A model generated the notes under the pieces. It was not told the origin of the DNA. It ran no database searches and saw only the letters and a program-made list of their open reading frames with translations. A stretch of DNA of 64,000 nt from Photobacterium proteolyticum. Its GTDB lineage: Bacteria; Pseudomonadota; Gammaproteobacteria; Enterobacterales; Vibrionaceae. Numbering within the stretch: position 1 is the first letter of the stretch; each line of letters starts with the position of its first letter. Both the position numbers and the translations under genes were made by a program. The stretch lies in assembly GCF_001939735.1 (NCBI RefSeq), contig NZ_MJIL01000069.1, forward strand, positions 62,001 through 126,000. Reading direction: 5' to 3'. Of the stretch, positions 48,941 through 58,875 are shown in pieces.

Positions 48941-50323
48941 TCAGCCAGCTTCAGAGCTGGCTTCCGAGGAGGAGCTCGAGGTCTTGTCTACAGCGTAGAT
49001 CAGTAGCAAAACCGGCAAGCCGATCAGCGCGGTTGTTAAGAAGAAAATGTTATATCCGAAAGTATCGACATAAAGGCCTGAAAAACCAGCAATAAACTTA
49101 GGGAATAAGAGCATAATTGAGCTAAATAGTGCATATTGCGTGGCTGAAAAGGCCACATTGGTCAGGCTTGACATATAGGTAATGAAAGCCGCTGTTGCAA
49201 TACCAGCGCTCAGGTTGTCAACTGATATCACCAGCGTCAGCATAGGCAGGCTGTTTCCCATATAGGTAAACACCATGAACAGAATATTGGTGCCGGCGGA
49301 AAGTATGGCCCCCAACGCCAGAATACCAAGTGTCTTGAATCGGCTGACAAGAATGCCGCCCAGCCCGGCGCCAAGCAAGGTCATGATCACGCCGTAGACT
49401 TTTGATACCGAAGCAACTTCTGTTTTGGTAAAGCCCATATCGACATAGAAAGCGTTGGCCATCACCCCCATGACAACATCTGAAATCCGGTAGCAGCCAA
49501 TCAGTACCAGAATGAGCAGGGCATCACGGCCATACCGGGAGAAAAAGTCTTTGAACGGCATGACGGCAGCAGTATAGAACCAGGCGATGATTCTGGCCAG
49601 TTGCGGCATCATACCGTTGTCTGTGAGCTGATGGCGGAATTCTCGTTCTACATTGTCAATTTCCGAGTTGTCGATGTTGGGCTCGTGGATACAAAGTGCC
49701 GTGATCAAGCCGACAAGCATGAGTGATGCCATGATGAAGTAGGCTTGCTTCCAGCCATTGGCATCATAGCCACTGTCGGATCCAAGCCAAGCTGCAAAAG
49801 CGAGGGCTCCTGCACCGGCCATGATCATAGCCAACCGGTAGCCTGTCATATAGGCAGCGGCAAGGGCAGCCTGGAGGCGTTCTGTGGCTAACTCGATACG
49901 GTAGGCATCAATGACGATATCCTGCGAGGCCGATGAAAAGGCAACAATGACGGCAAAAACAGCCAACTGTACCAAATCGACCTGCGGGTTACTAAAGGCC
50001 ATACCGCATAGCGAGACGATGATTAAGAGCTGGGAAAATACCATCCAGCCGCGGCGGCGGCCTAATAGCCGCGAGAGTACAGGAACGGGAAAACGGTCAA
50101 TCAGGGGAGACCAGATCCACTTAAAGCCATAGGCCAAAGCGACCCAGCTAAAAAAGCCGATATCGGTTCGACTAACTTCTGCTTCCCGGAGCCAGAATGA
50201 CAAGGTGCCGAAAACCAGCAACAGAGGCAGGCCGGAAGAAAAGCCCAGTGCCAGCATGATCAGCACTTTCTTTTCGAAATAGACGCGCCAGCCTAGTTTG
50301 TTTTCCTTGATAGATTGTTCCAT
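48941..50323 (-). CDS. ampG: Muropeptide permease AmpG
   Basis: AmpG imports GlcNAc-1,6-anhydroMurNAc peptides released by lytic transglycosylases such as MltF, for wall recycling and AmpC-type beta-lactamase signalling. The 460-residue major-facilitator protein has the N-terminal FSSGLPLLLVFGTLSFWLRE and RRRGWMV segments and 12 or more membrane helices. Ser-rich C-terminal tail (TSSSSSEASSEAG) is unusual but harmless-looking. In E. coli ampG, yajG and bolA are neighbours; here they are separated by three extra genes. Confidence 0.95.
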   Translation of the reverse strand: MEQSIKENKLGWRVYFEKKVLIMLALGFSSGLPLLLVFGTLSFWLREAEVSRTDIGFFSWVALAYGFKWIWSPLIDRFPVPVLSRLLGRRRGWMVFSQLLIIVSLCGMAFSNPQVDLVQLAVFAVIVAFSSASQDIVIDAYRIELATERLQAALAAAYMTGYRLAMIMAGAGALAFAAWLGSDSGYDANGWKQAYFIMASLMLVGLITALCIHEPNIDNSEIDNVEREFRHQLTDNGMMPQLARIIAWFYTAAVMPFKDFFSRYGRDALLILVLIGCYRISDVVMGVMANAFYVDMGFTKTEVASVSKVYGVIMTLLGAGLGGILVSRFKTLGILALGAILSAGTNILFMVFTYMGNSLPMLTLVISVDNLSAGIATAAFITYMSSLTNVAFSATQYALFSSIMLLFPKFIAGFSGLYVDTFGYNIFFLTTALIGLPVLLLIYAVDKTSSSSSEASSEAG

Positions 50324-50460
50324 TACTTCCCCTGAATCATCGCAATGTTGCCGTTTTCCCTCGATTATAAATCTAAGCTACTGGGAACTTCAGTAAAATG
50401 ACAGTAAAAGATTGAGGGGTGAAATCCCAGAGTTAAGGAGAGGGGGAAGAGTTGGCTCTT

Positions 50461-50499
50461 GTTCCCTCCCTTTTTGAAGGGGAGGGCTAGGGTGGGGGG
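50461..50499. repeat. REP-like intergenic element, second site
   Basis: GTTCCCTCCCTTTTTGAAGGGGAGGGCTAGGGTGG-type sequence: stem CTCCC-TTTTTGAAGG-GGAG with a GGGCTAGGGTG tail. It closely matches the right half of the pair at 44760-44795. The gap 50324-50519 has nothing else of note. Confidence 0.7.
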
Positions 50500-50519
50500 C
50501 TGCGGAATTCTGTTCCTTA

Positions 50520-50882
50520 TTACGGCCTAATCCCTTGCATTTTTTTCTGGTGTTCGCCCAACCCGAGCAAAAACTGGGCCGTCGTTGTCACTTTAAACTG
50601 AATGAAGTTGTTACCCAGTAATTCGTGCTCTTCCAGTGACTCAAGCAGGTGGAGCAAGTACCAATAGGCCGATTCATAACTGTCGGCTGGCGTTCCCGAT
50701 GCGACTGAGAGCTTCCACCAATCACGGAGATGTTCAGAACAGGTTTTACTCATGGAGTCGTAGCTGACATCGCCACTCAATGTACCTAAGGCGCTTAATG
50801 CCAGGGCGGGGGCGTAGTCAGCGATATGCTGATTGACCAATTCAGAAGACACATCTGGCCGGGATGAGATCAGTGTTAGCAT
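50520..50882 (-). CDS. Unknown cytoplasmic protein, 120 residues
   Basis: I do not recognise this protein. It has no signal peptide or membrane segment and appears largely helical, with segments such as YESAYWYLLHLLESLEEHEL. The ATG at 50882 has AGG 8 bases upstream; a GTG at 50891 would add three residues. It lies 42 bp after the cyclophilin gene on the same strand, so it is probably the last gene of the yajG-cyclophilin unit. Composition is like its neighbours. Confidence 0.6.
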   Translation of the reverse strand: MLTLISSRPDVSSELVNQHIADYAPALALSALGTLSGDVSYDSMSKTCSEHLRDWWKLSVASGTPADSYESAYWYLLHLLESLEEHELLGNNFIQFKVTTTAQFLLGLGEHQKKMQGIRP

Positions 50883-50924
50883 AGCAGTCACCTGGTCGTA
50901 GGCTAACGGCCAGGTGACGTTAGC

Positions 50925-51476
50925 CTACTCTTTGATAATAGTAATAGCTTTAATAACTATAGGCTGCTGCGGGACATCTTTCATACCCATAGATCGGATA
51001 GTTGTAGTAGGAATTTCAGCCATTTTTTCAATAACTGAGAAGCCCTTCACAACTTTGCCGAATACGGCATAACCAGGACGGCTGCCCTGAGCGTCCAAAA
51101 ACGAGTTGTTCTGGTAGTTGATATAGAACTGGCGAGTTGCCGAGTCAGGATCTTGAGTGCGTGCCATTGCAATGGTTGCGCGGGCATTGCTCAGGCCGTT
51201 GGTTGACTCGTTTTTGATCGGCGGATAGGTTGGCCGGCGCTGCAAATCTTTGTCAAAGCCACCGCCCTGGGCCATAAAGCCCGGGATCACGCGGTGAAAA
51301 ATGGTACCGACGTAGCTACCGTCTTCGACGTAGCGCAGAAAGTTCTGGCTCGATAGCGGGGCTTTTTTCTCATCCAGTTGAATGGTGAGTTCGCCAAGGT
51401 TCGTCGTCATCAATACTTGCGTGGCACTGACGGGCAACGCAAAGCTCAATAGCAAAGCGACAAGGTAGCGACGCAT
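50925..51476 (-). CDS. ppiA: Periplasmic peptidyl-prolyl cis-trans isomerase (cyclophilin)
   Basis: A cyclophilin of 183 residues with a signal peptide (MRRYLVALLLSFALPVSA), so it acts in the periplasm on proline bonds of exported proteins. Active-site segments are FHRVIPGFMAQGGG and ARTQDPDSATRQFYIN, followed by YAVFGKVVKG. Bacterial PpiA-type proteins lack the calcineurin-contact tryptophan of human cyclophilin A, as here. It begins within the last base of yajG (ATG overlaps the TAA), so the two are coupled. The ppiA assignment rests on signal peptide and length. Confidence 0.88.
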   Translation of the reverse strand: MRRYLVALLLSFALPVSATQVLMTTNLGELTIQLDEKKAPLSSQNFLRYVEDGSYVGTIFHRVIPGFMAQGGGFDKDLQRRPTYPPIKNESTNGLSNARATIAMARTQDPDSATRQFYINYQNNSFLDAQGSRPGYAVFGKVVKGFSVIEKMAEIPTTTIRSMGMKDVPQQPIVIKAITIIKE

Positions 51477-52045
51477 TACAGGTTCTCCTGCATGTAGTTG
51501 TTCAGTTCAGGATCTGAATGGATGTCTTTTAGTACTGCTGTGATCAGGCTGTTCATTGCTTCTTCCATATCTCCCATTGACGCACTCATCGCACCGTTAC
51601 GTTCGGACTTGCCGGAGTAGCGCTTGACGAACTTGCCGGTCGGGGACTCGATAACCAACTGAAGCTGAAGTTTGCTGTTAAGCTCATGGCTCATCATGCT
51701 GTGCTTGACGTTGATCATTGCTTCAAGGATGTCCAGGCGCATGGTTCCCTGACTATCTTGCGTAATGGCGTAACCTTGTGATCTCAGCTGGCGAGACAGG
51801 GCTTGTTCTAGCGTGACGCGTAAGTTTTGTGTCGCGTGCAGAGGCTGAACGTTCTGGCGGCCGCTGTCGACAACCGCTATAAACTGAGCCGTTCTCAGGT
51901 CGCGGCTTTCCAGACTCAGGGACTTACCCTGGGCGTTAGCCTGGGTACTAACAACTGGCGTCGGCGCAATGGTTAGCTGTGGTTCAGATGGTGCCGTACA
52001 GGCAGTAAGTGCCAAGACAGTGGCGGCAACAAAGAGCTTCTTCAT
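51476..52045 (-). CDS. yajG: Lipoprotein YajG
   Basis: A 189-residue lipoprotein of the YajG family, function unknown, probably outer-membrane anchored. The signal MKKLFVAATVLALTAC gives lipidation at Cys16. The family region SLESRDLRTAQFIAVVD and the ERNGAMSASMGDMEEAMN segment are present. The ATG at 52045 is preferred to the in-frame start at 52066 because it begins a proper signal peptide. E. coli yajG lies between ampG and bolA, and this context is partly kept. Confidence 0.9.
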   Translation of the reverse strand: MKKLFVAATVLALTACTAPSEPQLTIAPTPVVSTQANAQGKSLSLESRDLRTAQFIAVVDSGRQNVQPLHATQNLRVTLEQALSRQLRSQGYAITQDSQGTMRLDILEAMINVKHSMMSHELNSKLQLQLVIESPTGKFVKRYSGKSERNGAMSASMGDMEEAMNSLITAVLKDIHSDPELNNYMQENL

Positions 52046-52109
52046 ATTTATTTCTATCCTTAACAAAAGCTGTTGTGAGCAGACAACGGCTCAATAGTAA
52101 AACATTGGG

Positions 52110-53234
52110 TTATTTTCCTGAACGGTAAACCACAAACTTATTATTCTGGGCGATGACCGACACATTACCAAATAAGCGTCTAAGTTTCCCATCGTAGCCC
52201 AGGTGGCGGTTACCAATGACAATTAACTGGCCTTTAGCTCTGAGAACTTGCTTTGAGTCACAAAACATTTGCCAGGCAATATGATCGGTGATGGCGGTTT
52301 GCTGGTGGAACGGTGGGTTGCATAGAATGAGATCGGCACTGTCGTGCTCAAGCCCATCCAGGCAGTTGGTCACTTTGGCTGTCAGCTGATCCGGTGCGTG
52401 CAGGTTAAGTTTCGCGTTGGCCTGGCATGAGGCGACAGCCATATAGCTTTCGTCGACACAGGTGACGGATGCATGGGGATTCAGCCGAGCGGCTTTAAGG
52501 CCGATAACACCGTTGCCGCAACCTAGATCGATAATGTCGCGATATTTGTCGTTTTGCGGGATATGTTCCAGCAGCAGGCGGGCGCCAATATCCAGGCTGT
52601 CACTAGAGAAGACATTGGCATGGTTGGTGATTGTCAGTTCATGCTCAGGAACTTCCCACTGCTGCGGAGCCGGAAGTGGTTTCGCCATCACCGGCTTAGG
52701 CCGGCAGAAAATCAGGCGGGCTTTTTTGACCGCCAGGGATGTTTTGGTTTCACCCAGATGCTTCTCAAACAGCTTCAGCGTCGAGGTATGGATATCTTTG
52801 GCCTTTGCAGCACCTATGACAGTACAGTCCTCTGGTAACAGGTTACAAAGCTGCTGTAGCTGCCAGGTAAGCAGGCGATTGTTTTTTGGCAGCTTAATTA
52901 ACACCAGCTGCGGATTTTCCGGTAGTTCAGCCAGGCAGTCGACGATATTGACATGCGGTAGCTGGTTGGCATCGAGATTGGCGAGGCAGCCTTGCCGGGC
53001 GATAAACGAGTCAGTGACGCTGGTGACGCAGCCTTTGTGAGTGAACCAGCAGCTTAGCGCACCGAAACTGTCATTCATGATGAGAATTGGTCGCTGAGGA
53101 TCCAGGGCCATCTCCTGGGTATGGTTGATGAGATATTCATCCGCGGCATCCCATGCTTGCAGGGTTTCGTTTTTTCTTACAGGGTAGCGCTTGAGTGTCA
53201 GCGTACGCTCGTGCAGGGTTAGCTCTGGTTTCAT
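52110..53234 (-). CDS. rlmG: 23S rRNA (guanine(1835)-N2)-methyltransferase
   Basis: RlmG methylates G1835 of 23S rRNA. The 374-residue protein has an N-terminal degenerate methyltransferase-like domain and a C-terminal catalytic domain with the SAM site DLGCGNGVIGL and the N2-guanine methyltransferase motif NPPFH. It is divergent from bolA across 197 bp and 64 bp upstream of yajG on the same strand. Confidence 0.95.
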   Translation of the reverse strand: MKPELTLHERTLTLKRYPVRKNETLQAWDAADEYLINHTQEMALDPQRPILIMNDSFGALSCWFTHKGCVTSVTDSFIARQGCLANLDANQLPHVNIVDCLAELPENPQLVLIKLPKNNRLLTWQLQQLCNLLPEDCTVIGAAKAKDIHTSTLKLFEKHLGETKTSLAVKKARLIFCRPKPVMAKPLPAPQQWEVPEHELTITNHANVFSSDSLDIGARLLLEHIPQNDKYRDIIDLGCGNGVIGLKAARLNPHASVTCVDESYMAVASCQANAKLNLHAPDQLTAKVTNCLDGLEHDSADLILCNPPFHQQTAITDHIAWQMFCDSKQVLRAKGQLIVIGNRHLGYDGKLRRLFGNVSVIAQNNKFVVYRSGK

Positions 53235-53431
53235 TACCGGTTACTTTAGGGTATGTTTACAGTGAATTGAGTTGTCCATTTTCGCAGAACATGCCTGCGC
53301 TGCAAACTAAAACCCGGCTTTTGGGACTGATTAATTACGGTCGTTACCTGACTAGCGGATATTTAAAGTAAAAGCGGCTAGTTGTTTCGTGGCGGTTTAG
53401 TGGCTATCGCATGGCGATAAAGGTGAGAGTA

Positions 53432-53749
53432 ATGATCCAGGAACGTATAGAAGAAAAACTGCAGCAAGTCTTTGAGCCTTTGCATCTCGAAGTGGTTAAC
53501 GAGAGTAACATGCATAATGTTCCGCCAGGATCGGAAAGCCATTTTAAGGTGGTGGTCGTGAGCAAGCAGTTTGATGGTGTTCGCCTGATTGGCCGTCATC
53601 GTGCTGTCAATTCTGCGCTTGCCGAAGAGTTGGCCCACAGTATCCATGCCCTGGCGATTCACACCTATACCGAAAGTGAATGGCAGAGCCTGGTTGACGG
53701 CGCGCCTGCGTCACCGGCTTGCGGAGGCGGCTCAAAACTGGGAGACTGA
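53432..53749 (+). CDS. bolA: BolA family protein
   Basis: BolA affects cell shape, stress response and, with monothiol glutaredoxins, iron-sulfur cluster handling. The 105-residue protein starts at the ATG at 53432, preceded by AGGTGAGAG; the ATG at 53411 is less likely. The core [21 protein letters not shown] with the conserved His, and [13 protein letters not shown], are family features. It is monocistronic with its own terminator. Confidence 0.95.
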   Translation: MIQERIEEKLQQVFEPLHLEVVNESNMHNVPPGSESHFKVVVVSKQFDGVRLIGRHRAVNSALAEELAHSIHALAIHTYTESEWQSLVDGAPASPACGGGSKLGD

Positions 53750-53779
53750 GTGACCTGATTAGCTCCGAACTGATTGATA

Positions 53780-53807
53780 AACCGCACTTTGCTGCGGTTT
53801 TTTTAGT
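53780..53807 (+). terminator. Terminator after bolA
   Basis: AACCGCA / TGCGGTT stem, 7-base loop, then T7. The following gap up to 54005 holds no further gene that I can see. Confidence 0.88.
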
Positions 53808-54005
53808 TATAAACTTTGAATCTGCAGGCATCATTATCTTGATTATTCGCGTATTATTGCATTTACCTTCATTGGAGATGCGGAGCCTGCCTTTTGGTGA
53901 TTGCCGAGATAGGCAGCTGTCAGCGATGGTGAGCTGACTATACTGTTAAGAACTTGAACCTCTGTGACTTTTGCAGCGGCCGTTCAGATAGTAGAAGGGA
54001 ATTCA

Positions 54006-55091
54006 ATGATACAACGTAGTCGTAAAATCGTAATCGGATTAGTGCTTGCTATGGGGTTGGCCGGCTGTGGTGAGCAGGGCAGCGATAAGAAAGACCAACA
54101 GGTCAAGGCCGTGGAATGGAAACTGGTTACCTCGTGGCCAAAAGGGTTTCCGGGCCTGGGATTGGCTCCCGAGCGGTTTGCCGATAAAGTCAATGCGCTC
54201 AGTGGTGGCCGGCTGATCATAAAGGTATACGGCGCCGGTGAACTGGTTCCCAGTTTCGATGTGTTCAATGCGGTGTCGAAAGGAACGGCTCAGATGGGGC
54301 ATTCGGCAGCCTTCTATTGGCAGGATAAAATTCCAGCAGCATCGTTTTTTTCTGCGACTCCTTTTGGTATGACGGCTCAGGAAATGAATGCCTGGCTGCA
54401 CTATGGCGGTGGCCTTGAACTCTGGCAGGAGCTCTATGAGCCCTATGGCGTTATTCCTATGGCCGGAGGAAATACCGGGGCTCAAATGGGCGGCTGGTTT
54501 AATAAAGAAATTAATACCCTCGCTGATCTTAAAGGGCTGAAGATGCGACTGCCCGGGTTTGCGGCAGATGTGCTTAAGCGGGCGGGGGGTATTCCGGTCA
54601 GCTTGCCTGGCGGTGAGTTGTTTACGGCACTTGAGACCGGTGCGATAGATGCCACCGAGTGGGTTGGTCCCTATAATGATTTGGCATTTGGTTTACATAA
54701 TGCTGCGAGGTACTACTATTATCCGGGGTGGCAAGAGCCGAGTACGACACTGGAGTTCTTGGTTAATAAAAATGCATACCAAGCCTTACCTGATGATTTA
54801 AAACAGATTATTGAAGTGGCTGCACGCGCCATTAACCAGGATATGCTTGATGAGTATATGGTAAAGAACGTGCAGGCGCTGGATGTGCTGGTCAATGAGC
54901 ACGGTGTTGAGATCAGGCTTTTTCCCAAAGAGGTGCTGGCTGAGCTGAAATTATTGACACAGCAATTGATGAATGAAAATAGTGCCAGTGATCCGGACTT
55001 AGGTCGGATCTATGCGTCATATAGCCAGTTTCTAGCGGATATCCGTCAATATGGTCGGGTGTCAGATAATGCTGATGTGAATATTGATTAA
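54006..55091 (+). CDS. TRAP-type binding protein, predicted lipoprotein (DctP family)
   Basis: A 361-residue solute-binding protein of the DctP/TakP family of TRAP transporters. Family features are WKLVTSWPKGFPGLG, the conserved arginine in KGLKMRLPG, and DATEWVGPYNDL, which resembles members binding 2-oxo acids. The signal ends in a lipobox (AMGLAGC), predicting lipidation, whereas TRAP binding proteins are usually soluble. The ATG at 54006 follows AAGGGA. No DctQ or DctM membrane genes adjoin it, so it is an orphan. It lies between bolA and nqrA. The ligand is unknown. Confidence 0.85.
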   Translation: MIQRSRKIVIGLVLAMGLAGCGEQGSDKKDQQVKAVEWKLVTSWPKGFPGLGLAPERFADKVNALSGGRLIIKVYGAGELVPSFDVFNAVSKGTAQMGHSAAFYWQDKIPAASFFSATPFGMTAQEMNAWLHYGGGLELWQELYEPYGVIPMAGGNTGAQMGGWFNKEINTLADLKGLKMRLPGFAADVLKRAGGIPVSLPGGELFTALETGAIDATEWVGPYNDLAFGLHNAARYYYYPGWQEPSTTLEFLVNKNAYQALPDDLKQIIEVAARAINQDMLDEYMVKNVQALDVLVNEHGVEIRLFPKEVLAELKLLTQQLMNENSASDPDLGRIYASYSQFLADIRQYGRVSDNADVNID

Positions 55092-55502
55092 CAAAATATG
55101 ACAAAAAATAAACAACTTAAATGGGGCTTTGTTGCCCCATTATTATGACTGTTTCATTGGCATTGATTTTTTGTTAACGCAGTATTTCAAGTGAGAATGT
55201 TTTGATAAATCAGCTTACTTCTCACATTTGTGCGTTGGCTCAAACTTATAACCGAATAACCCTATTGCGTTTGAAATGTTCACGGATTTTCACCTCGTTT
55301 AGCGTGGTTTGGCATAGTAAAAACACGTGGATTAATGCTAGAATCGCGGCCTCAAAATTACTCGGCACAAATTATGTGACAAGTAAGTTAATAGGATGTT
55401 GCGGTGTCGGTGTTGGTTTAAAACCGGCTTCGGACGAAGGAAAGTCGTGTCTTAATTGCGCAATAGAAAATTCTTTTTCCCGTTAATGTAGTGCAAGTGC
55501 GT
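55092..55502 (+). promoter_or_regulatory. nqr upstream region
   Basis: No gene is recognisable. A hairpin AATGGGGC / GCCCCATT (55120-55141) probably ends the TRAP gene. TAGAAT at 55339-55344 is a candidate -10, 159 bp before nqrA, but the -35 is poor. The remainder is AT-rich. Confidence 0.45.
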
Positions 55503-56843
55503 ATGATTACAATAAAAAAGGGCTTGGATATCCCAATTTCAGGGACTCCTGCCCAGGCGATAAATGATGGTAAGACCATCACACGAGTCGCCTTGCTTGG
55601 CGAAGAATATGTTGGTATGCGTCCTACAATGCATATCCGCGTAGGGGATGTAGTGAAAAAAGGCCAGGTTCTTTTTGAAGACAAGAAGAACCCTGGCGTT
55701 AAGTTCACTGCACCAGCCAGCGGCAAGGTTGCAGAAATTAACCGTGGTGCGAAGCGTGTTCTACAGTCTGTAGTGATCGATGTAGAAGGCGACGAGCAAG
55801 TAACATTCAACTGCTACGATGCAGCTCAGCTGGCTCAGCTAGAGCGCAGCAAAGTTGTCGAGCAGCTTGTTGAGTCAGGTATGTGGACGGCTCTGCGTAC
55901 ACGTCCTTTCAGCAAGGTGCCAGCGGTAGATGCAGAAACTCAGGCTATCTTTGTTACCGCTATTGATACCAATCCTCTGGCTGCCAGCCCGGAAGTTATC
56001 ATCAATGAACAAAGCGATGCTTTTGTAGCCGGTCTGACGCTTCTGTCTCGTCTGACTAGCGACAAGGTGATGGTTTGTAAATCTGGTGCTAGCCTGCCTC
56101 GTTCGAATGAAGCCAATATCGAAGAGCATGTATTCAACGGTCCACACCCTGCTGGCCTTGTTGGTACCCATATCCACACGCTATTTGGTGCAAACCTGGA
56201 GAACGTGGCATGGCACATCAACTACCAGGATGTGATTGCATTCGGTAAGCTGTTCCTGACTGGTGAGCTATACACTGATCGCGTTGTTTCTCTTGCCGGT
56301 CCTGTTGTAAACAGCCCTCGTCTGGTCCGTACCCAAATTGGTGCGGCTATCGATCAGATCACCGACGCCGAGCTAATGCCAGGTGAGTTGCGTGTGCTTT
56401 CAGGCTCAGTACTGAATGGTCTGCATGCGATTGGTGCTCATGCCTACCTTGGCCGTTACCACCTGCAGGTCACTGCACTTCGTGAAGGTCGCGAGAAAGA
56501 GCTTCTTGGCTGGATTGCACCAGGTAAGAACAAGTTCTCTGTGACTCGCTCGTTCCTTAGCCAGTTCTTCCCTGGCCAGTTGTTCAATATGACAACGTCG
56601 ACGAATGGTAGTGAGCGTTCAATGGTGCCAATCGGTAACTACGAGCGAGTAATGCCGCTTGATATTGAACCGACATTGCTACTTCGTGACCTGTGTGCAG
56701 GTGATGTTGACAGTGCACAGCAGCTAGGTGCACTAGAGCTTGACGAAGAAGATCTGGCTCTATGTACATTCGTATGCCCGGGTAAGTATGAGTTCGGCCC
56801 ACTTCTACGTGAGTGCCTGGATACAATTGAGAAGGAAGGGTAA
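55503..56843 (+). CDS. nqrA: Na+-translocating NADH:quinone reductase subunit A
   Basis: NqrA is the peripheral cytoplasmic subunit of the sodium pump, implicated in the quinone site. The 446-residue protein begins [16 protein letters not shown] and contains the barrel-sandwich region ([18 protein letters not shown]), as in RnfC-type proteins. The ATG at 55503 gives the family length; an in-frame GTG at 55491 is discounted. It leads nqrABCDEF, with nqrB 3 bases after its stop. Confidence 0.98.
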   Translation: MITIKKGLDIPISGTPAQAINDGKTITRVALLGEEYVGMRPTMHIRVGDVVKKGQVLFEDKKNPGVKFTAPASGKVAEINRGAKRVLQSVVIDVEGDEQVTFNCYDAAQLAQLERSKVVEQLVESGMWTALRTRPFSKVPAVDAETQAIFVTAIDTNPLAASPEVIINEQSDAFVAGLTLLSRLTSDKVMVCKSGASLPRSNEANIEEHVFNGPHPAGLVGTHIHTLFGANLENVAWHINYQDVIAFGKLFLTGELYTDRVVSLAGPVVNSPRLVRTQIGAAIDQITDAELMPGELRVLSGSVLNGLHAIGAHAYLGRYHLQVTALREGREKELLGWIAPGKNKFSVTRSFLSQFFPGQLFNMTTSTNGSERSMVPIGNYERVMPLDIEPTLLLRDLCAGDVDSAQQLGALELDEEDLALCTFVCPGKYEFGPLLRECLDTIEKEG

Positions 56844-56846
56844 TTC

Positions 56847-58091
56847 ATGAGCCTCAAGAATTTCCTAGAGCAAATTGAACATCACTTCGAGCCGGGTGGT
56901 AAACATGAGAAGTGGTTTGCGCTTTATGAAGCGTTTGCCACTCTGATGTATACACCGGGTCAGGTGACGCGTTCTGGCTCACACGTTCGTGATAGCATCG
57001 ATTTGAAGCGTATCATGATCATGGTGTGGTTTGCCGTTTTCCCAGCCATGTTCTGGGGTATGTACAACACCGGCCATCAGGCTGTTGTTGCACTTAACCA
57101 CATGTACGCCGGTGAGCAGCTGGCTGCGATTATCGCAGGCGACTGGCACTACTGGCTGACAGAGATGCTAGGCGGCACCTTGTCGGCAGACGCTGGCTGG
57201 GGTAGCAAAATGCTACTGGGTGCGACTTTCTTCCTGCCTATCTACGCGGTTGTTTTTGCCGTAGGTGGTTTCTGGGAAGTGCTTTTCTGTATGGTGCGCA
57301 AGCACGAAGTTAACGAAGGCTTCTTTGTTACTTCTATCCTGTTCGCACTTATCGTTCCGCCAACACTACCACTTTGGCAGGCAGCACTGGGTATTACCTT
57401 CGGTGTTGTTGTGGCGAAAGAAATCTTCGGTGGTACAGGCCGTAACTTCCTGAACCCTGCACTTGCAGGTCGTGCCTTCCTATTCTTCGCCTACCCGGCT
57501 CAGATCTCTGGTGATCTGGTTTGGACTGCGGCAGATGGCTTCTCGGGTGCAACGGCACTGAGCCAGTGGGCGAACGGTGGCCAGGCTGGTGTGATCAACA
57601 CGGTGACTGGCGAAGCAATCAGCTGGATGGATGCGTTTATCGGTAACATCCCGGGTTCAATCGGTGAAGTGTCGACGCTGGCTATCATCCTTGGTGGTGC
57701 AATGATCGTGTTCATGGGCATCGCTTCATGGCGCATCATCGCAGGTACCATGATTGGTATGATTGCGACGGCGACTCTGTTCAACATCATTGGTTCTGAC
57801 ACGAATGCAATGTTCAGCATGCCTTGGCACTGGCACCTGGTTCTGGGTGGTTTTGCATTCGGTATGATGTTCATGGCAACCGATCCTGTGTCTGCGGCAT
57901 TTACCAACAAAGGTAAGTGGTGGTACGGCGCACTCATCGGTGTTATGGCGGTGCTGGTACGTGTAGTTAACCCGGCGTACCCAGAGGGTATGATGCTGGC
58001 GATTCTATTCGCTAACCTATTCGCACCTCTATTTGACAATCTAGTGGTTCAGGGCAACATCAAACGGAGACTAGCTCGTCATGTCAAGTAA
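56847..58091 (+). CDS. nqrB: Na+-translocating NADH:quinone reductase subunit B
   Basis: NqrB is the large membrane subunit through which sodium moves. The 414-residue protein carries the covalent FMN attachment site Thr236 in SGATALSQW, the position known in V. cholerae, and riboflavin and quinone contacts have been mapped to this subunit. About ten membrane helices are evident. Its end overlaps the nqrC start by 11 bp. Confidence 0.98.
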   Translation: MSLKNFLEQIEHHFEPGGKHEKWFALYEAFATLMYTPGQVTRSGSHVRDSIDLKRIMIMVWFAVFPAMFWGMYNTGHQAVVALNHMYAGEQLAAIIAGDWHYWLTEMLGGTLSADAGWGSKMLLGATFFLPIYAVVFAVGGFWEVLFCMVRKHEVNEGFFVTSILFALIVPPTLPLWQAALGITFGVVVAKEIFGGTGRNFLNPALAGRAFLFFAYPAQISGDLVWTAADGFSGATALSQWANGGQAGVINTVTGEAISWMDAFIGNIPGSIGEVSTLAIILGGAMIVFMGIASWRIIAGTMIGMIATATLFNIIGSDTNAMFSMPWHWHLVLGGFAFGMMFMATDPVSAAFTNKGKWWYGALIGVMAVLVRVVNPAYPEGMMLAILFANLFAPLFDNLVVQGNIKRRLARHVK

Positions 58092-58875
58092 TAACGATAG
58101 CATTAAGAAAACGCTGATTGTTGTTATCGCATTGAGCTTAGTGTGCTCTATCGTGGTATCAACCGCAGCCGTTAGCCTGCGTCCGCTTCAGCAGAAAAAT
58201 GCCGTACTGGATGTTCAGCGCAATATCCTTTCAGTTGCTGGCCTGCTTGAAGAAGGCACTAACGTAACCGAAGCTTACCATCAGTTCATCGAACCAAAGC
58301 TGGTTAACCTTGAAACCGGTGAGTTTGTCGAGCAATCTGAAGCTGGCGTCGCACCTGCTGAATACAAGCAGCGTGCCGCGGCTAAAGATCCTAGCCAGTC
58401 TATCAAGCTGTCTGGTGATCAGGACAAGGCAAAAATCATTCGCCGCGCGAATATTGCCACGATTTACCTGGTTAAAGATGCAAGCGACAACACTGAAAAA
58501 CTGATCCTGCCTGTTCACGGTAACGGTCTGTGGTCAATGATGTACGCGTTTGTTGCAGTCGAGACAGACGGCAACACCGTATCGGGTATTACTTACTACG
58601 AGCAGGGAGAAACTCCTGGGCTGGGTGGTGAAGTAGAAAACCCGAACTGGCGTGCTCAGTTTGTTGGCAAGAAGCTGTTTGATGAGAACAACAAGCCAGC
58701 AATTCGTGTTGTCAAAGGTGGCGCTCCTGCCGGCGATCTATACGGTGTAGATGGTCTGTCTGGTGCAACCTTGACAGGTAATGGTGTACAGAACACCTTC
58801 GACTTCTGGCTGGGTGACATGGGCTTTGGTCCATTCCTGACTAAGGTTCGTGAGGGAGGCCTAAACAATGGCTGA
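58081..58875 (+). CDS. nqrC: Na+-translocating NADH:quinone reductase subunit C
   Basis: NqrC, 264 residues, has one main N-terminal membrane helix and a periplasmic flavin domain. FMN is attached by ApbE to Thr230 in SGATLTGNG. The start overlaps nqrB and the end overlaps nqrD by 8 bp, indicating translational coupling through the operon. Confidence 0.98.
   Translation: MSSNNDSIKKTLIVVIALSLVCSIVVSTAAVSLRPLQQKNAVLDVQRNILSVAGLLEEGTNVTEAYHQFIEPKLVNLETGEFVEQSEAGVAPAEYKQRAAAKDPSQSIKLSGDQDKAKIIRRANIATIYLVKDASDNTEKLILPVHGNGLWSMMYAFVAVETDGNTVSGITYYEQGETPGLGGEVENPNWRAQFVGKKLFDENNKPAIRVVKGGAPAGDLYGVDGLSGATLTGNGVQNTFDFWLGDMGFGPFLTKVREGGLNNG

Noticed and set aside
55202-55486. Plus-strand 94-codon frame before nqrA
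   Set aside because: Irregular composition and it overlaps the likely nqr promoter; nothing recognisable.
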